The position numbers and the translations under genes were made by a program. Source: Luteibacter anthropi (GTDB taxonomy: Bacteria; Pseudomonadota; Gammaproteobacteria; Xanthomonadales; Rhodanobacteraceae). From it: DNA of 64,000 bases. Location: the NCBI RefSeq assembly GCF_011759365.1, contig NZ_JAARLZ010000001.1:558001-622000 (forward strand), read 5' to 3'. Position 1 is the first letter of the stretch, and every line of letters starts with the position of its first letter. The notes beneath the pieces are model-generated. The model ran no database searches. It saw only the letters and a list, made by a program, of their open reading frames with translations, and had not been told where the DNA came from. Positions 19,478 to 28,709 of the stretch are shown here, in pieces.

Positions 19478-19586
19478 ATTGTTCCATCCGAAGGAATAGT
19501 GAAGCCAAATCTAAGGGGATTATCCGGAAGTTGGCAACGGCCATGCTTTCCCTGCCCGGCAATGGTGCCGGTACCGGAGCCTCCCC

Positions 19587-20327
19587 ATGAACGAGCAAAC
19601 CCAGAAGGTCGCCATCGTCACCGGCGCATCCCGCGGCATCGGCGCCGCCGTTGCCTCACGCCTTGCGAAGGATGGCTTCACCGTCGTCGTCAACTACGCC
19701 GGCAATTCACAGGCGGCCGAGGCCGTGGTGCGTGGTATCGAGGCCGGCGGCGGTCGTGCCATCACGGCACAGGCCGATGTTGCCAGCCCGGCCGATGTGC
19801 GTCGTCTTTTCGATACGGTGGAAGAGGTTTACGGCGGCGTCGATGTGCTCGTGAACAATGCCGGTGTCATGGCGCTTTCGCCCGTGGCGGACCTGAGCGA
19901 CGAAGACCTGGACCGCCTGCTCGGCGTGAACGTGAAGGGCAGCTACTACACGATGCGCGAGGCGGCGAAGCGCCTGCGCCAGGGTGGCCGCATCGTGAAC
20001 TTCTCGTCCAGCGTCGTCGCCTTGCTGCAACCGGGCTATGCGCCTTACGCCGCGACCAAGGCGGCCATCGAGGCCACCACCATGGTGCTGGCTCGCGAGC
20101 TGCGCGGTCGTGGCATCACCGTGAACGCGATCGCACCGGGGCCGACCGGCACCGAGCTGTTCTTCACGGGCAAGTCCGACGAGCTGATTGATCGCCTGGC
20201 GAAGCTCTCGCCGCTGGAGCGCCTGGGCACCCCGGATGACATCGCCGCCGCCGTCGCTTTCCTTGTCGGCCCGGACGGCAGCTGGATCAACGGCCAGGTG
20301 CTGCGCGCCAACGGCGGCGTGATCTGA
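19587..20327 (+). CDS. SDR-family NAD(P)-dependent oxidoreductase
   Basis: A classical short-chain dehydrogenase of 246 residues, with the nucleotide-binding TGASRGIGAAVA, NNAGVMA, the catalytic serine in FSSSVV, YAATK (Tyr-x3-Lys) and APGPTGTELF. The sequence is of the FabG-like, broad-substrate group; the substrate is unknown. It is the first gene after the divergent LysR regulator, and a second SDR gene begins 29 bp downstream, so the two form a likely operon. Confidence 0.9.
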   Translation: MNEQTQKVAIVTGASRGIGAAVASRLAKDGFTVVVNYAGNSQAAEAVVRGIEAGGGRAITAQADVASPADVRRLFDTVEEVYGGVDVLVNNAGVMALSPVADLSDEDLDRLLGVNVKGSYYTMREAAKRLRQGGRIVNFSSSVVALLQPGYAPYAATKAAIEATTMVLARELRGRGITVNAIAPGPTGTELFFTGKSDELIDRLAKLSPLERLGTPDDIAAAVAFLVGPDGSWINGQVLRANGGVI

Positions 20328-20356
20328 CCGCGCTCTTTTCCTGGAGACCTCATGCC

Positions 20357-21253
20357 ATGAAACAAGTCATTCTGATCACTGGTGCGTCCAGCGGCTTTGG
20401 CCTGCTTACCGCCCGTGCGCTCGCCGAAGCCGGGCATACCGTCTACGCCAGCATGCGTGACCTTGCCGGCACCAACGCCGGCCGGTCGCAGGAGGTGCTG
20501 GCCGAGGCGAAGGAGCGCGGTATCGACCTGCGCACCGTCGAACTCGACGTCACCTCGGAAGCATCGGCCGAAAGCGCCATCAGCACGGTAATGGCGCGCG
20601 ACGGACGTCTGGATGTCCTGATCCATAACGCTGGACATATGGTATTCGGCCCGGCGGAAGCCTTCACCGCCGAACAGTACGCCCGGCTTTACGACGTGAA
20701 TGTACTCGGCACCCAGCGGGTGAATCGCGCGGCGTTGCCGGTGATGCGCAAGCAGGGCCGGGGCCTGTTGGTCTGGGTGTCCAGCAGCAGTACCCGCGGC
20801 GGCACTCCTCCTTTCCTGGCGCCGTACTTTGCCGCCAAGGCTGCCATGGATTCGCTGGCCGTAACCTACGCAGGCGAACTGACCCGCTGGGGCATCGAGA
20901 CGTCGATCATGGTGCCGGGGGCCTTCACCAAGGGAACCAATCATTTCCTTCATGCAGGCAAGCCGGATGACCCGCTACGTGTCGCCGCTTATCTCGATGG
21001 CCCGTACGCGGGCGTTCCGGACCAGGTGCTGGCCGGTCTTTCCGCACTGGAGCCGGCCGATGCCGACGCCTCGGAAGTAGCCCGGAAGATCGTCGAGGTG
21101 GTGGATATGCCCTTCGGCAAGCGCCCCTTCCGCGTACACGTCGATCCGTCGCAGGACGGGGCCGAGATCGTGAACGGCGTGGCCGACAGGGTACGCAGGG
21201 AGTTGTTCTATCGTGCGGGTATCGACGACCTGCTCGTTCCTGCCGGAACCTGA
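20357..21253 (+). CDS. Second SDR-family oxidoreductase
   Basis: A 298-residue short-chain dehydrogenase with TGASSGFGLLTARALAEAGH, HNAGHMVFG, WVSSSS and the catalytic YFAAK. The longer C-terminal region after residue ~190 (FTKGTNHFLHAGKPDD... and DADASEVARKIVEVVDMP) is typical of the larger SDRs that act on bulky ketone or aldehyde substrates. GGAG precedes the ATG. It is co-directional with and 29 bp after the first SDR gene, and a strong hairpin follows its stop. Substrate unknown. Confidence 0.88.
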   Translation: MKQVILITGASSGFGLLTARALAEAGHTVYASMRDLAGTNAGRSQEVLAEAKERGIDLRTVELDVTSEASAESAISTVMARDGRLDVLIHNAGHMVFGPAEAFTAEQYARLYDVNVLGTQRVNRAALPVMRKQGRGLLVWVSSSSTRGGTPPFLAPYFAAKAAMDSLAVTYAGELTRWGIETSIMVPGAFTKGTNHFLHAGKPDDPLRVAAYLDGPYAGVPDQVLAGLSALEPADADASEVARKIVEVVDMPFGKRPFRVHVDPSQDGAEIVNGVADRVRRELFYRAGIDDLLVPAGT

Positions 21254-21276
21254 CTAGCGATTTTCACGCGTTAAGG

Positions 21277-21305
21277 CCTGTTTGCGAACATTTTTCGCAA
21301 ACAGG
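21277..21305. terminator. Strong hairpin after the SDR operon
   Basis: CCTGTTTGCGAA (21277-21288) pairs perfectly with TTCGCAAACAGG (21294-21305) around a five-base loop, 24 bp after the SDR stop codon. It lacks a clear T-run, so termination may be Rho-assisted or the structure may protect the mRNA 3' end. Confidence 0.6.
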
Positions 21306-21445
21306 TCGTGAATTCGATAATACGGTTTATATCCATGGAATGGATAAATACGAAAGCGCTGACGCAGGTTTCAGCAAATAAGTCAGAAGTAATGGTTGCG
21401 CCACGTCTTGTTGGCTAGCGTTCATATAAGTGAATGGCATATGCC

Positions 21446-21545
21446 GATATTGCGAAACCGGGGAGCGAAAGAAATCGCAATATCATGCGCTTATGGATCG
21501 ATACACATATATATTTCAAGGCGTTGCAATATCAAGTTATTGCGA
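21446..21545. promoter_or_regulatory. Cluster of inverted GCAATA boxes in a low-GC stretch before the TonB receptor gene
   Basis: GATATTGCGA (21446-21455) faces TCGCAATATC (21475-21484), a perfect 10-bp inverted repeat with 19 bases between. A second pair, GCAATA (21526-21531) and TATTGC (21538-21543), lies 42 bp further on. The whole 21254-21755 gap is clearly AT-richer than its surroundings. A short open frame here (21434-21670) has no coding character that I can support. The boxes look like operator half-sites for control of the receptor gene. Confidence 0.4.
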
Positions 21546-21755
21546 GAAATTTCCACTTTCACTTAATACTTGTTCCAGACCCGCAAAATTGGATGGTTGT
21601 GTTAACTGCTTGTAAATCGAAGGTGATGCTGGAAGACTCGAATACAAGACGAGGTATTCCCCATCTGTGACCTCGTTATTACCAGCGTTCTTCAGCCAAC
21701 CTGATCATCGTATCGGGCCAGCTCACTTCGTCCAGAATTCAGGGTAAGGGTCATC

Positions 21756-24545
21756 ATGAAACGCAATCAGCTCGCCGGCGCCTTGGCCGCGTTGCTCCTG
21801 GCTCCCGTTGCAAGTAGCGCGTGGGCGCAGTCCGCCGACAACGCCAACCAGCAGGACACAAAGACCAACCCGCAAAACCTGCAGACCATCACGGTCACGG
21901 GTTCGGCGATTCCGCGTATCGACACTGAAACCGCCTCGCCGGTGACCACGATCTCCGCCAAGGACATCGCCCGCAGCGGTTACACCACGATCACCGACGT
22001 GGTGCGCTCGATTTCTGCCGACAACAGCGGCTCGATTCCCAACAGCTTCACCAATGGTTTCGCGGCCGGCTCCTCCGGCGTGGCCCTGCGCGGCCTGACG
22101 GTCAACTCCACCCTGGTGCTGATCGACGGCCATCGCGCGGCCAACTACGCCGTGGCGGACGACGGCCAGCGCTCGTTCGTCGACCTGAATACGATCCCGC
22201 TCGCTGCGGTCGATCGCATCGAAGTGCTGAAGGACGGCGCCTCGTCGCTGTACGGCGCCGATGCCATCGCCGGCGTGGTCAACGTCATCCTCAAGCCGGG
22301 CTATCAAGGCGTGGAAGCATCCGCTGATGTGGGCAACTCCGCACACGGTGGCGGCTTCACCCGCAAGGGAACCTTCCTGGCCGGCGGCGGCGACCTGAAC
22401 AAGGACGGCTACAACGTCTACTTCAGCGCGCAGTACCAGGAAGACAATTCCATCAGTGCGGGAGACCGTGGTTTCCCGTACAACACGGCTGACCTCAGCC
22501 GCATCGGTGGTCCAAACCTCCAGGCCGGTCAGCCTTCGCAGAGTTCCGGTTCGATCTATGGCTCCGTTACGCCTGGCACGCTTGGTACGCTGGGTGATGT
22601 CACCACGGGTGTCGCGAACCCGGGGGCGACTTCCAGCATCCTGCAGGGTGGCTGCGGCGCCAAGGGTACGCAGACTACCGACAGCACCGGCACGTATTGC
22701 CAGCAGAACATGGTTTCGCAGTACGGCCAGATCCAGGCCAAGATGAAGCAGGGCGGCGCTTATGGCCGGTTGACGCTGAAGATCAACGATACGACCAAGG
22801 CATACGTGTCGCTCAGCTACATGGAAACCAAGACCTATGCGGTCAACGGCCCGGCACAGATCCAGAACTCCACGCCGAACAACACCAACAACATCGCCCT
22901 GCCGGTCTACCTGAGTGACGGCGTCACCCTCAACCCGAACAACCCGTTCGCGGGAGCCGGCCAGGCTGCCCTGCTGAACTATGCTTTCGGCGACATTCCG
23001 CGTGGCACCAACTACGACAACCACAACCTGCGCATCGTCGGCGACATCGCGGGCACCTGGGGCGAGTGGAATTACGACGCAGCGCTGATCTTCAACCACA
23101 CCAGCCTCGACACCCAGCAGTACGGCTACATCAACTACAACGCCCTGATCAACTCGATCAACAACGGCACCTACAACTTCATCAATCCCTCGCTGAACAG
23201 CGCTGCCGTTCGCAGCATGCTGGCGCCGGGCTACAACAAGACGTCCACGTCGGACCTCAACGCGCTGGATCTCTCCGCCAACCGTGCCCTGTTCGACCTG
23301 CCGGGCGGCTCGTTCGGCATGGCAACCGGCGTGCAGCTGCGTCATGAAGCGCAGGCCGATCCCACGCTGAACCCGGACAACGAATTCCAGGGCCTGGGCA
23401 ATGCCCAGACCAACGGCAGCCGCAACGTCGCGGGTGCCTACCTCGAATTCGACGCACCGCTGCTGACCTCGTTGGAAGCCGACCTGTCCGGTCGCGTCGA
23501 TCACTACTCCGATATCGGCACCGAATTCGCGCCCAAGCTGGGCCTGAAGTGGAAGCCGCTGGACTGGCTGGCCGTGCGTGGCACGTTCTCCAAGGGCGTG
23601 CGCGCTCCGAGCTTCTCGGAAAACGGTTCCAGCTCGAGCGAAGGCTTCACCAGCTACAGCCCGCCGCCGGATTTCGCCGCGGCGCACGGCAACAACGGCT
23701 ACGTGCAGACCTACCAGCTGGCGCAGTTCACCGACGCCAACAAGAACATCAAGCCGGAGCGTGCCAAGAGCTACACGCTGGGCCTGGTGCTGCAGCCGAC
23801 CAGCTGGCTGAATGCATCGTTCGACTACTATCACATCAAGAAGACCGATGTGATCACGCCGACCAGCCCGAATGCGATCCTGGCCGCCTACTACGCGGGT
23901 CAGCCGCTGCCGGAAGGTACCCAGGTCATCGCCGACAAGCCCGATCCGGAAAACCCGAACGCGCTGGCACGCCCGATCGAAGTGATCGGCAGCTATATCA
24001 ACGCCAACTCGCTGAAGACCGACGGCCTCGACGTCGACCTGCAGGCGCACTTCACGTTCGCCAATGGCATCCAGTACATCTCCGAGTTCAACGGCACGGA
24101 CATCTTCAGCTGGAAGCTGAAGCTGCCTGACGGCACCACGCAGTCGTTCGCCGGCACGCATGGTCCGTACAACCTGTCGTCGGGTGCGGGTACGCCGAGG
24201 TACCGTGAGTCGTGGGCGAACACCATGATCTGGCACGACCTCACGCTGACCGGCACGCTGTACCACACCAGTGGCCTGAAGAACACGGCGCCCGATGTCT
24301 ACGGCACCGAGTGCATTCCGGATGGCTACGACAGCTGCCACGTGGGCTCGTTCACCGAGCTGAACCTCACCGGCAGCTACCAGTTCACGCCGCGCATCTC
24401 GGTCACCGCGTCCATCATGAACGCGCTGGACCGCAAGGCTCCGCTGGACGTCGCCAACTACGCGGCCGTCAACTACAACCCCACCTATGCGCAGGACGGC
24501 GCCATCGGCCGGTTCTACAACCTGGGTGTGAAGGTCAAGCTGTAA
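21756..24545 (+). CDS. TonB-dependent outer-membrane receptor
   Basis: The 929-residue product has a signal peptide (MKRNQLAGALAALLLAPVAS, cut near SAWAQS), then a TonB-box-like segment (QTITVTGSAIPR) and a plug domain (SPVTTISAKDIARSGYTTI, VALRGLTVNSTLVLIDGHRA, IEVLKDGASSLYGADAIAGV). A long 22-strand barrel follows, with the C-terminal INALDRKAP and a final aromatic-rich strand ending RFYNLGVKVKL. It belongs to the large Xanthomonadales group of TonB receptors for complex substrates (oligosaccharides, peptides or siderophores); the ligand cannot be read from sequence. No transport genes adjoin it. A textbook terminator follows. Confidence 0.95.
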   Translation: MKRNQLAGALAALLLAPVASSAWAQSADNANQQDTKTNPQNLQTITVTGSAIPRIDTETASPVTTISAKDIARSGYTTITDVVRSISADNSGSIPNSFTNGFAAGSSGVALRGLTVNSTLVLIDGHRAANYAVADDGQRSFVDLNTIPLAAVDRIEVLKDGASSLYGADAIAGVVNVILKPGYQGVEASADVGNSAHGGGFTRKGTFLAGGGDLNKDGYNVYFSAQYQEDNSISAGDRGFPYNTADLSRIGGPNLQAGQPSQSSGSIYGSVTPGTLGTLGDVTTGVANPGATSSILQGGCGAKGTQTTDSTGTYCQQNMVSQYGQIQAKMKQGGAYGRLTLKINDTTKAYVSLSYMETKTYAVNGPAQIQNSTPNNTNNIALPVYLSDGVTLNPNNPFAGAGQAALLNYAFGDIPRGTNYDNHNLRIVGDIAGTWGEWNYDAALIFNHTSLDTQQYGYINYNALINSINNGTYNFINPSLNSAAVRSMLAPGYNKTSTSDLNALDLSANRALFDLPGGSFGMATGVQLRHEAQADPTLNPDNEFQGLGNAQTNGSRNVAGAYLEFDAPLLTSLEADLSGRVDHYSDIGTEFAPKLGLKWKPLDWLAVRGTFSKGVRAPSFSENGSSSSEGFTSYSPPPDFAAAHGNNGYVQTYQLAQFTDANKNIKPERAKSYTLGLVLQPTSWLNASFDYYHIKKTDVITPTSPNAILAAYYAGQPLPEGTQVIADKPDPENPNALARPIEVIGSYINANSLKTDGLDVDLQAHFTFANGIQYISEFNGTDIFSWKLKLPDGTTQSFAGTHGPYNLSSGAGTPRYRESWANTMIWHDLTLTGTLYHTSGLKNTAPDVYGTECIPDGYDSCHVGSFTELNLTGSYQFTPRISVTASIMNALDRKAPLDVANYAAVNYNPTYAQDGAIGRFYNLGVKVKL

Positions 24546-24569
24546 GCCTGACCCCAACGCTGGAACATG

Positions 24570-24602
24570 AATGGCGCGCCGCAAGGCGCGCCATTTTTTT
24601 TG
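24570..24602 (+). terminator. Rho-independent terminator of the TonB receptor gene
   Basis: AATGGCGCGCC-GCAA-GGCGCGCCATT followed by a run of T forms a perfect 11-bp stem with a tetraloop, 25 bp after the stop codon. Confidence 0.95.
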
Positions 24603-24606
24603 CCCT

Positions 24607-24676
24607 GTAGGAGCGCGCCTCGCGCGCGACCGGGACTGCCCCGCCGCCCCGGTCGCGCGCAAGGCGCGCTCCTACA
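24607..24676. repeat. Inverted REP pair
   Basis: GTAGGAGCGCGCCTCGCGCG at 24607 faces its inverted copy ending GCGCTCCTACA at 24676, with a short GC-rich connector. It follows immediately after the receptor's terminator and precedes the marR promoter. Confidence 0.85.
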
Positions 24677-24694
24677 GGAAAGTTAGTACACCTA

Positions 24695-24722
24695 TTGATA
24701 TTTCAGAATTAAAATATATATT
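24695..24722 (+). promoter_or_regulatory. Promoter and likely autoregulatory site of the marR operon
   Basis: TTGATA (24695-24700), 16 bases, TATATT (24717-24722) is a good sigma-70 promoter in an AT-rich patch. An imperfect inverted repeat overlaps it (ATATTT...AAATAT), as expected for a MarR operator that represses its own operon. Confidence 0.55.
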
Positions 24723-24751
24723 TGTGAGGGAAGCCATCCCGGACCCCTCCC

Positions 24752-25243
24752 ATGAGCGATTTCGCCCCCACCGAAGCCCGCCTTCAGGTCACCCGCACCA
24801 AATACCCGGCCTTTCCGCGCCAGCCGGCGGCCCTGGTGCGCCTGGTGAAGCACCTGTTCAAGGAAATGAGCGACCAGGCCAACGCCACGCTGCGGGCCTA
24901 CGGGATCAACCATCCCGAGTACAACATCCTGATGATGCTGTACGGCTCGACGGACAACGCCCTGCATCCCTCCCAGCTGGCCGATGCGGCGGGTGAGAAG
25001 TCGGCGAACGTCACCCGGCTGACCACCCAGCTCTGCGACAAGGGCTTTATCGCCCGCTCGGGTAGCGAGGACGACCGCCGCAAGGTCACCCTTACCCTCA
25101 CCCCGGAAGGCATCGCGCTGATCGAGAGCTTCATGCCCGAGATCATCACGTTGCTTCACCGGCAGACGCGTAACCTGTCCGAGACCGAGCAGGGGCAGCT
25201 GGAGACCCTGCTCAAGAAGATGCTGGCCGGCTTCGGGGAATGA
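24752..25243 (+). CDS. MarR-family transcriptional regulator of the efflux operon
   Basis: The 163-residue product has the MarR winged helix: ATLRAYGINHPEYNILMMLY, then PSQLADAAGEKSANVTRLTT for the recognition helix, and the wing EDDRRKVTLTLTPEG. It resembles EmrR/MprA-like repressors that respond to aromatic or phenolic compounds. It is the first gene of a four-gene operon with FUSC, DUF1656 and HlyD proteins (13-bp gap to the next gene), so ligand-relieved repression of the pump is the expected role. Confidence 0.9.
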   Translation: MSDFAPTEARLQVTRTKYPAFPRQPAALVRLVKHLFKEMSDQANATLRAYGINHPEYNILMMLYGSTDNALHPSQLADAAGEKSANVTRLTTQLCDKGFIARSGSEDDRRKVTLTLTPEGIALIESFMPEIITLLHRQTRNLSETEQGQLETLLKKMLAGFGE

Positions 25244-25256
25244 GCGAGCGCTCGTC

Positions 25257-27383
25257 ATGTCGACCGTGAACCCTACCAACGCCGCTCCCCCCTTCCGTCA
25301 GGTGCTCGCCGAGAGCCTGCGCGAAGAGGCATCGGTGTGGCTGTTCGTCGTCAAGACGCTGATCTCGTTCTTCGCGGCCGGCTGGCTGGCCATGCGCTTC
25401 GACCTGCCGGCACCATCTACGGCGATGCTGACCACGATCATCGTGGCCAACCGCCAGTCGGGCATGGTGCTGGCGAAGAGCTTCTACCGCACCATCGGCA
25501 CCCTGGCCGGGGCGACGGCCGCGATCGGCATCGTGGCGTCCTTTCCCCAGCAGCGTGACCTCTTCCTGGTGGCGCTGTCACTGTGGATCGGCCTGTGTGC
25601 GGGCGGTGCCACGCTGTATCGCAACTTCAAGTCCTACGCCTTCGTGCTGGCCGGCTATACGGCGGCCATCGTGGCGGTACCGGTGATCGACAATCCGCCA
25701 GGCGTGTTCGATTCCGCCGTGGCACGTATCAGCGAGGTATTGCTGGGCCTGCTGGTGAGCGGCGTGGTCAACGACGTGGTGTTTCCCAGCCGCATGCGCG
25801 ATGTGCTTCGCCGTGCGGCACGCGACCAGTTCGCGCACTTCGTGGGTTTCGTGCGTGACAGTACGGAGGGTGCCATTCCCCGCGATGCGATGGAAAAAGC
25901 CCACCTTCGCTTCGTGCGCGCGGCGGTAACGCTGGAAGACCTGCGCAGCTCGGTGATCTTCGAGGATGCCGAGGCACGTGCGCGAAGCAACCACATGCGC
26001 CTTTTCAACCAGCGTTTCATGGCAGCATCCACCAGCTTCCAGTCGTTGCATCACCTCATCAACCGCCTGAAGCGTGCTAAGCGGACGCGCACGGCGGATA
26101 CGCTGATAAAGCTTTACGCCCCACTGGGCGAGGCCTTGCATGCGCCGATCGATGCCGGTCTTGCCGCGCGCGTGCTGTTGCCGCGAATCGTTACGGCGCG
26201 CGATGCCATGCGTCGCCAGGCCGCCGAGTTGCGCACGACGCTCGACGATCCGCAGGATCTGCGTGATTTCGATACGGGTGCTTCGTTGCTCGGCCGCTTT
26301 GCCGAGGAGCTGCATGCCTACGTGGACGCGGCGGCCTCGTTGCAATCGCCGCGTGTCATTGGCGGCTCCGCTGAACGCGTGAGCTTCGACCGGGGTAACG
26401 ATTTCATCGGTGCGAGCATCGCCACCTTCCGTACTACGCTGACGATGCTGGTGCTCGGTGCGTTCTGGATCGAAAGCGCATGGCCCATGGGGGCAAGCGC
26501 CATGCTGCTGGCGACGATCTTTGCGGGCCTGTTCGCCACCACGCCGAATCCCACGCGGGTAACCTGGCTGGTCATGCTTGGTTATCTCGCGGGCATGGTG
26601 GCGGGCTTTGTCTGCCTGTTCTTCGTGCTGACGCAGGTGGATGGCTATGGCCTGCTCATCATCGGCGTGGCGCCGTTCCTGGCCATCGGACTCGTGATGA
26701 TGATGACGCCGAGCCTGGCCTCGATCGGCCTGGGCTGGGCGATGGGTTTCGCCTACATCCTCGCGCTGAAGAATGTGCAGACCTATGACCCGGCGCACTT
26801 CATCAACGACGCCATTGCCCAGGTCATCGGCCTGGGTGCGGCGGCGGCATCCTTCGTGGTGATTCCGCCGGCCATCGGCAGTGCGTGGCTGCGTCGTCGC
26901 CAGCTGGCCCGTCTGCGTTCCCAGGTGGCGCTGGCTGCCGAAGCGCCGTTGCCGGGTCTTCGCCATCGCTTTGAAAGCGTGAACCACGATCTTGTCAGCC
27001 AGGTCGTGGCGCAGACCCAGCCGGGCAGCGCCGATTCACGCGCGCTCATTGCATGGGCGCTGGCGGTGCACGAGACCGGCCGTGCGCTGATCGAACTGCG
27101 TCACGACATGGGGCGTCGCGACGTGCCCGGCACCCTGCGTCCCTACCTCGACGAAGCACTGCACACGCTCGCGCGCTTCTACGAGAAACCCGATGCACCC
27201 GGTTATCTGCTCGCGCGCGATGCCGTGGCCACGGCCATCGCCAGCGTCGGCGAGCACCAGGGCGAGGGTTACCTGCTCGAACACCTTCATCTGGTCCGGC
27301 TGGCGTTGCTCGATGGCGAATCCGTGCTCGCCGCGTACATGCCGACCGCCCCGCTCACCAAGGACATCGCCCATGCCTCGTGA
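25257..27383 (+). CDS. FUSC-family (AaeB-like) inner-membrane efflux component
   Basis: The 708-residue product has two hydrophobic blocks of about five or six helices each, at roughly residues 20-170 and 385-550, separated by a long cytosolic helical region. This is the duplicated layout of FUSC/AaeB aromatic-acid exporters. Motifs include FAAGWLAMRFDLPAPSTAML and a second-half MLVLGAFWIESAWPMGASAM. A C-terminal soluble domain follows. It should be the pump subunit, working with the downstream HlyD protein. It overlaps the DUF1656 gene by 11 bp. Confidence 0.9.
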   Translation: MSTVNPTNAAPPFRQVLAESLREEASVWLFVVKTLISFFAAGWLAMRFDLPAPSTAMLTTIIVANRQSGMVLAKSFYRTIGTLAGATAAIGIVASFPQQRDLFLVALSLWIGLCAGGATLYRNFKSYAFVLAGYTAAIVAVPVIDNPPGVFDSAVARISEVLLGLLVSGVVNDVVFPSRMRDVLRRAARDQFAHFVGFVRDSTEGAIPRDAMEKAHLRFVRAAVTLEDLRSSVIFEDAEARARSNHMRLFNQRFMAASTSFQSLHHLINRLKRAKRTRTADTLIKLYAPLGEALHAPIDAGLAARVLLPRIVTARDAMRRQAAELRTTLDDPQDLRDFDTGASLLGRFAEELHAYVDAAASLQSPRVIGGSAERVSFDRGNDFIGASIATFRTTLTMLVLGAFWIESAWPMGASAMLLATIFAGLFATTPNPTRVTWLVMLGYLAGMVAGFVCLFFVLTQVDGYGLLIIGVAPFLAIGLVMMMTPSLASIGLGWAMGFAYILALKNVQTYDPAHFINDAIAQVIGLGAAAASFVVIPPAIGSAWLRRRQLARLRSQVALAAEAPLPGLRHRFESVNHDLVSQVVAQTQPGSADSRALIAWALAVHETGRALIELRHDMGRRDVPGTLRPYLDEALHTLARFYEKPDAPGYLLARDAVATAIASVGEHQGEGYLLEHLHLVRLALLDGESVLAAYMPTAPLTKDIAHAS

Positions 27384-27570
27384 AATCGCCCTCGGCGACG
27401 CCCTCGTTCCGGGGCTGCTCGTCCTTTTCGTCCTGTCGTTGCTGCTGCTCTGGCTGCTGGATGCGGTCGCCGGCCGTTTCGGTCTGTACCGGCTGGTCTG
27501 GCATCCGCCGTTGTTTCGCCTGGCCGTCTTCGTCTGTGTCTTCGGCGCCTTCGCGCTGTTCCTGATCTGA
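27373..27570 (+). CDS. DUF1656 small membrane protein (AaeX-like)
   Basis: A 65-residue protein with two hydrophobic helices (VPGLLVLFVLSLLLLWLLDA and LAVFVCVFGAFALFLI) and the DUF1656 opening PREIALGDALVPG. The connecting segment GRFGLYRLVWHPPLFRLA is typical of the family. Genes of this type almost always sit between FUSC and HlyD genes, as here. It starts 11 bp inside the FUSC gene and ends 11 bp before the HlyD gene. It probably assists pump assembly; its role is unproven. Confidence 0.88.
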   Translation: MPREIALGDALVPGLLVLFVLSLLLLWLLDAVAGRFGLYRLVWHPPLFRLAVFVCVFGAFALFLI

Positions 27571-27581
27571 GTGATATCGCC

Positions 27582-28604
27582 ATGAAACTCGCCACCGTCG
27601 TCCGCTTCGCCGTCACCGCGGTCATCGTCGTCATCGCTGCCTTCGTCGGCCATGCGTTGTGGAAGCACTACATGTATTCGCCATGGACACGCGATGGCCG
27701 CGTGCGTGCGGAGATCGTACGCATCGCGCCCGATGTCGCCGGCCTGGTCACCGATGTACGCGTGGTGGACAACCAGACGGTAAAGAAGGGCGACCTGCTT
27801 TTCGTGGTGGATCGCGCACGCTACGAGAACGCCGTGGCCCAGGCCCAGGCCAACCTCAATGCGGCCGAAGCCTCGGCGCGTGCCTCGGGCGCCAACATCA
27901 ACGCGGCCAGCGCCAGCGCCCAGCAGAGCCGGTCCAACTACGAGATGTACGAGGCGCAGTCGGAGCGTCGCCAGAAGCTCATCAACAACGTGATCTCGGC
28001 CGAAGACAAGGCCAACGCCCAGGCCGCCGCCAACGCCGCCAAGGCCGGCTGGCAGGCCGCGCAGGCCAGCACCCGCCAGGCCTCCGCCGCGCAGGAGCAG
28101 GCCCTTGCCGCCGTAGCCCAGGCCCAGGTCGAACTGGCCGCCGCGCAGCTCAACCTCGACCGCACGGAAGTGCGGGCACCGGTGGATGGCTACGTCACCA
28201 ACCTCGACGTGCGCGTGGGCGATTACGCCAGCGCGGGCAGCGCACGACTGGCCCTGATCGACAGCCACTCCTACTGGATCTACGGCTATTTCGAGGAAAC
28301 CAAGTTGCCGGGCCTGCGCGTGGGTGACGCGGTGGATATCCGCCTGATGAGCGGCGGCGTGCGCTTGCAGGGCCGAGTGGAAAGCATCGCCCGCGGCATT
28401 ACCGATGCAGACAACCCCACGGGCAGCGACCTGTTGGCCTCGGTGAACCCCACCTTCAACTGGGTGCGCCTGGCGCAGCGCGTACCGGTGCGCGTGAAGA
28501 TCGACACCGACCACCTGCCGGCCGGTACGGTGCTGGCTGCGGGCATGACAGCCACCCTGGTAGTGCACCCGTCAGGCCCCACCAACCAGCTGGCGGAACG
28601 CTGA
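27582..28604 (+). CDS. HlyD-family periplasmic adaptor (AaeA-like)
   Basis: The 340-residue membrane fusion protein has one N-terminal helix (VVRFAVTAVIVVIAAFVGHA), then the SPWTRDGRVRAEIVRIAPDVAGLV lipoyl half-motif. A long alanine/glutamine-rich coiled coil (about residues 80-195) follows, then the second lipoyl half (LDRTEVRAPVDGYVTNLDVRVGDYA) and a beta-barrel. It links the FUSC pump to an outer-membrane channel, probably TolC supplied from elsewhere. It is the last gene of the operon; a REP pair follows. Confidence 0.93.
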   Translation: MKLATVVRFAVTAVIVVIAAFVGHALWKHYMYSPWTRDGRVRAEIVRIAPDVAGLVTDVRVVDNQTVKKGDLLFVVDRARYENAVAQAQANLNAAEASARASGANINAASASAQQSRSNYEMYEAQSERRQKLINNVISAEDKANAQAAANAAKAGWQAAQASTRQASAAQEQALAAVAQAQVELAAAQLNLDRTEVRAPVDGYVTNLDVRVGDYASAGSARLALIDSHSYWIYGYFEETKLPGLRVGDAVDIRLMSGGVRLQGRVESIARGITDADNPTGSDLLASVNPTFNWVRLAQRVPVRVKIDTDHLPAGTVLAAGMTATLVVHPSGPTNQLAER

Positions 28605-28612
28605 ACCAACCA

Positions 28613-28682
28613 TGTAGGAGCGCGCCTGCGCGCGACCGGGACGGGTGGCTCCGTACGGGTCGCGCGCAGGCGCGCTCCTACA
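28613..28682. repeat. Inverted REP pair after the efflux operon
   Basis: TGTAGGAGCGCGCCTGCGCG at 28613 and its inverted partner, ending GCGCTCCTACA at 28682, lie between the convergent efflux operon and the ydcH-like gene. They are placed to end or protect both transcripts. Confidence 0.85.
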
Positions 28683-28709
28683 TACGGTATCGCCCGGGAC
28701 CGGCTCCGC

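Noticed and set aside
21434-21670. Small plus-strand open frame before the TonB receptor gene
   Set aside because: The codon use does not match the genome, no clear ribosome site is present, and it overlaps the inverted GCAATA boxes.
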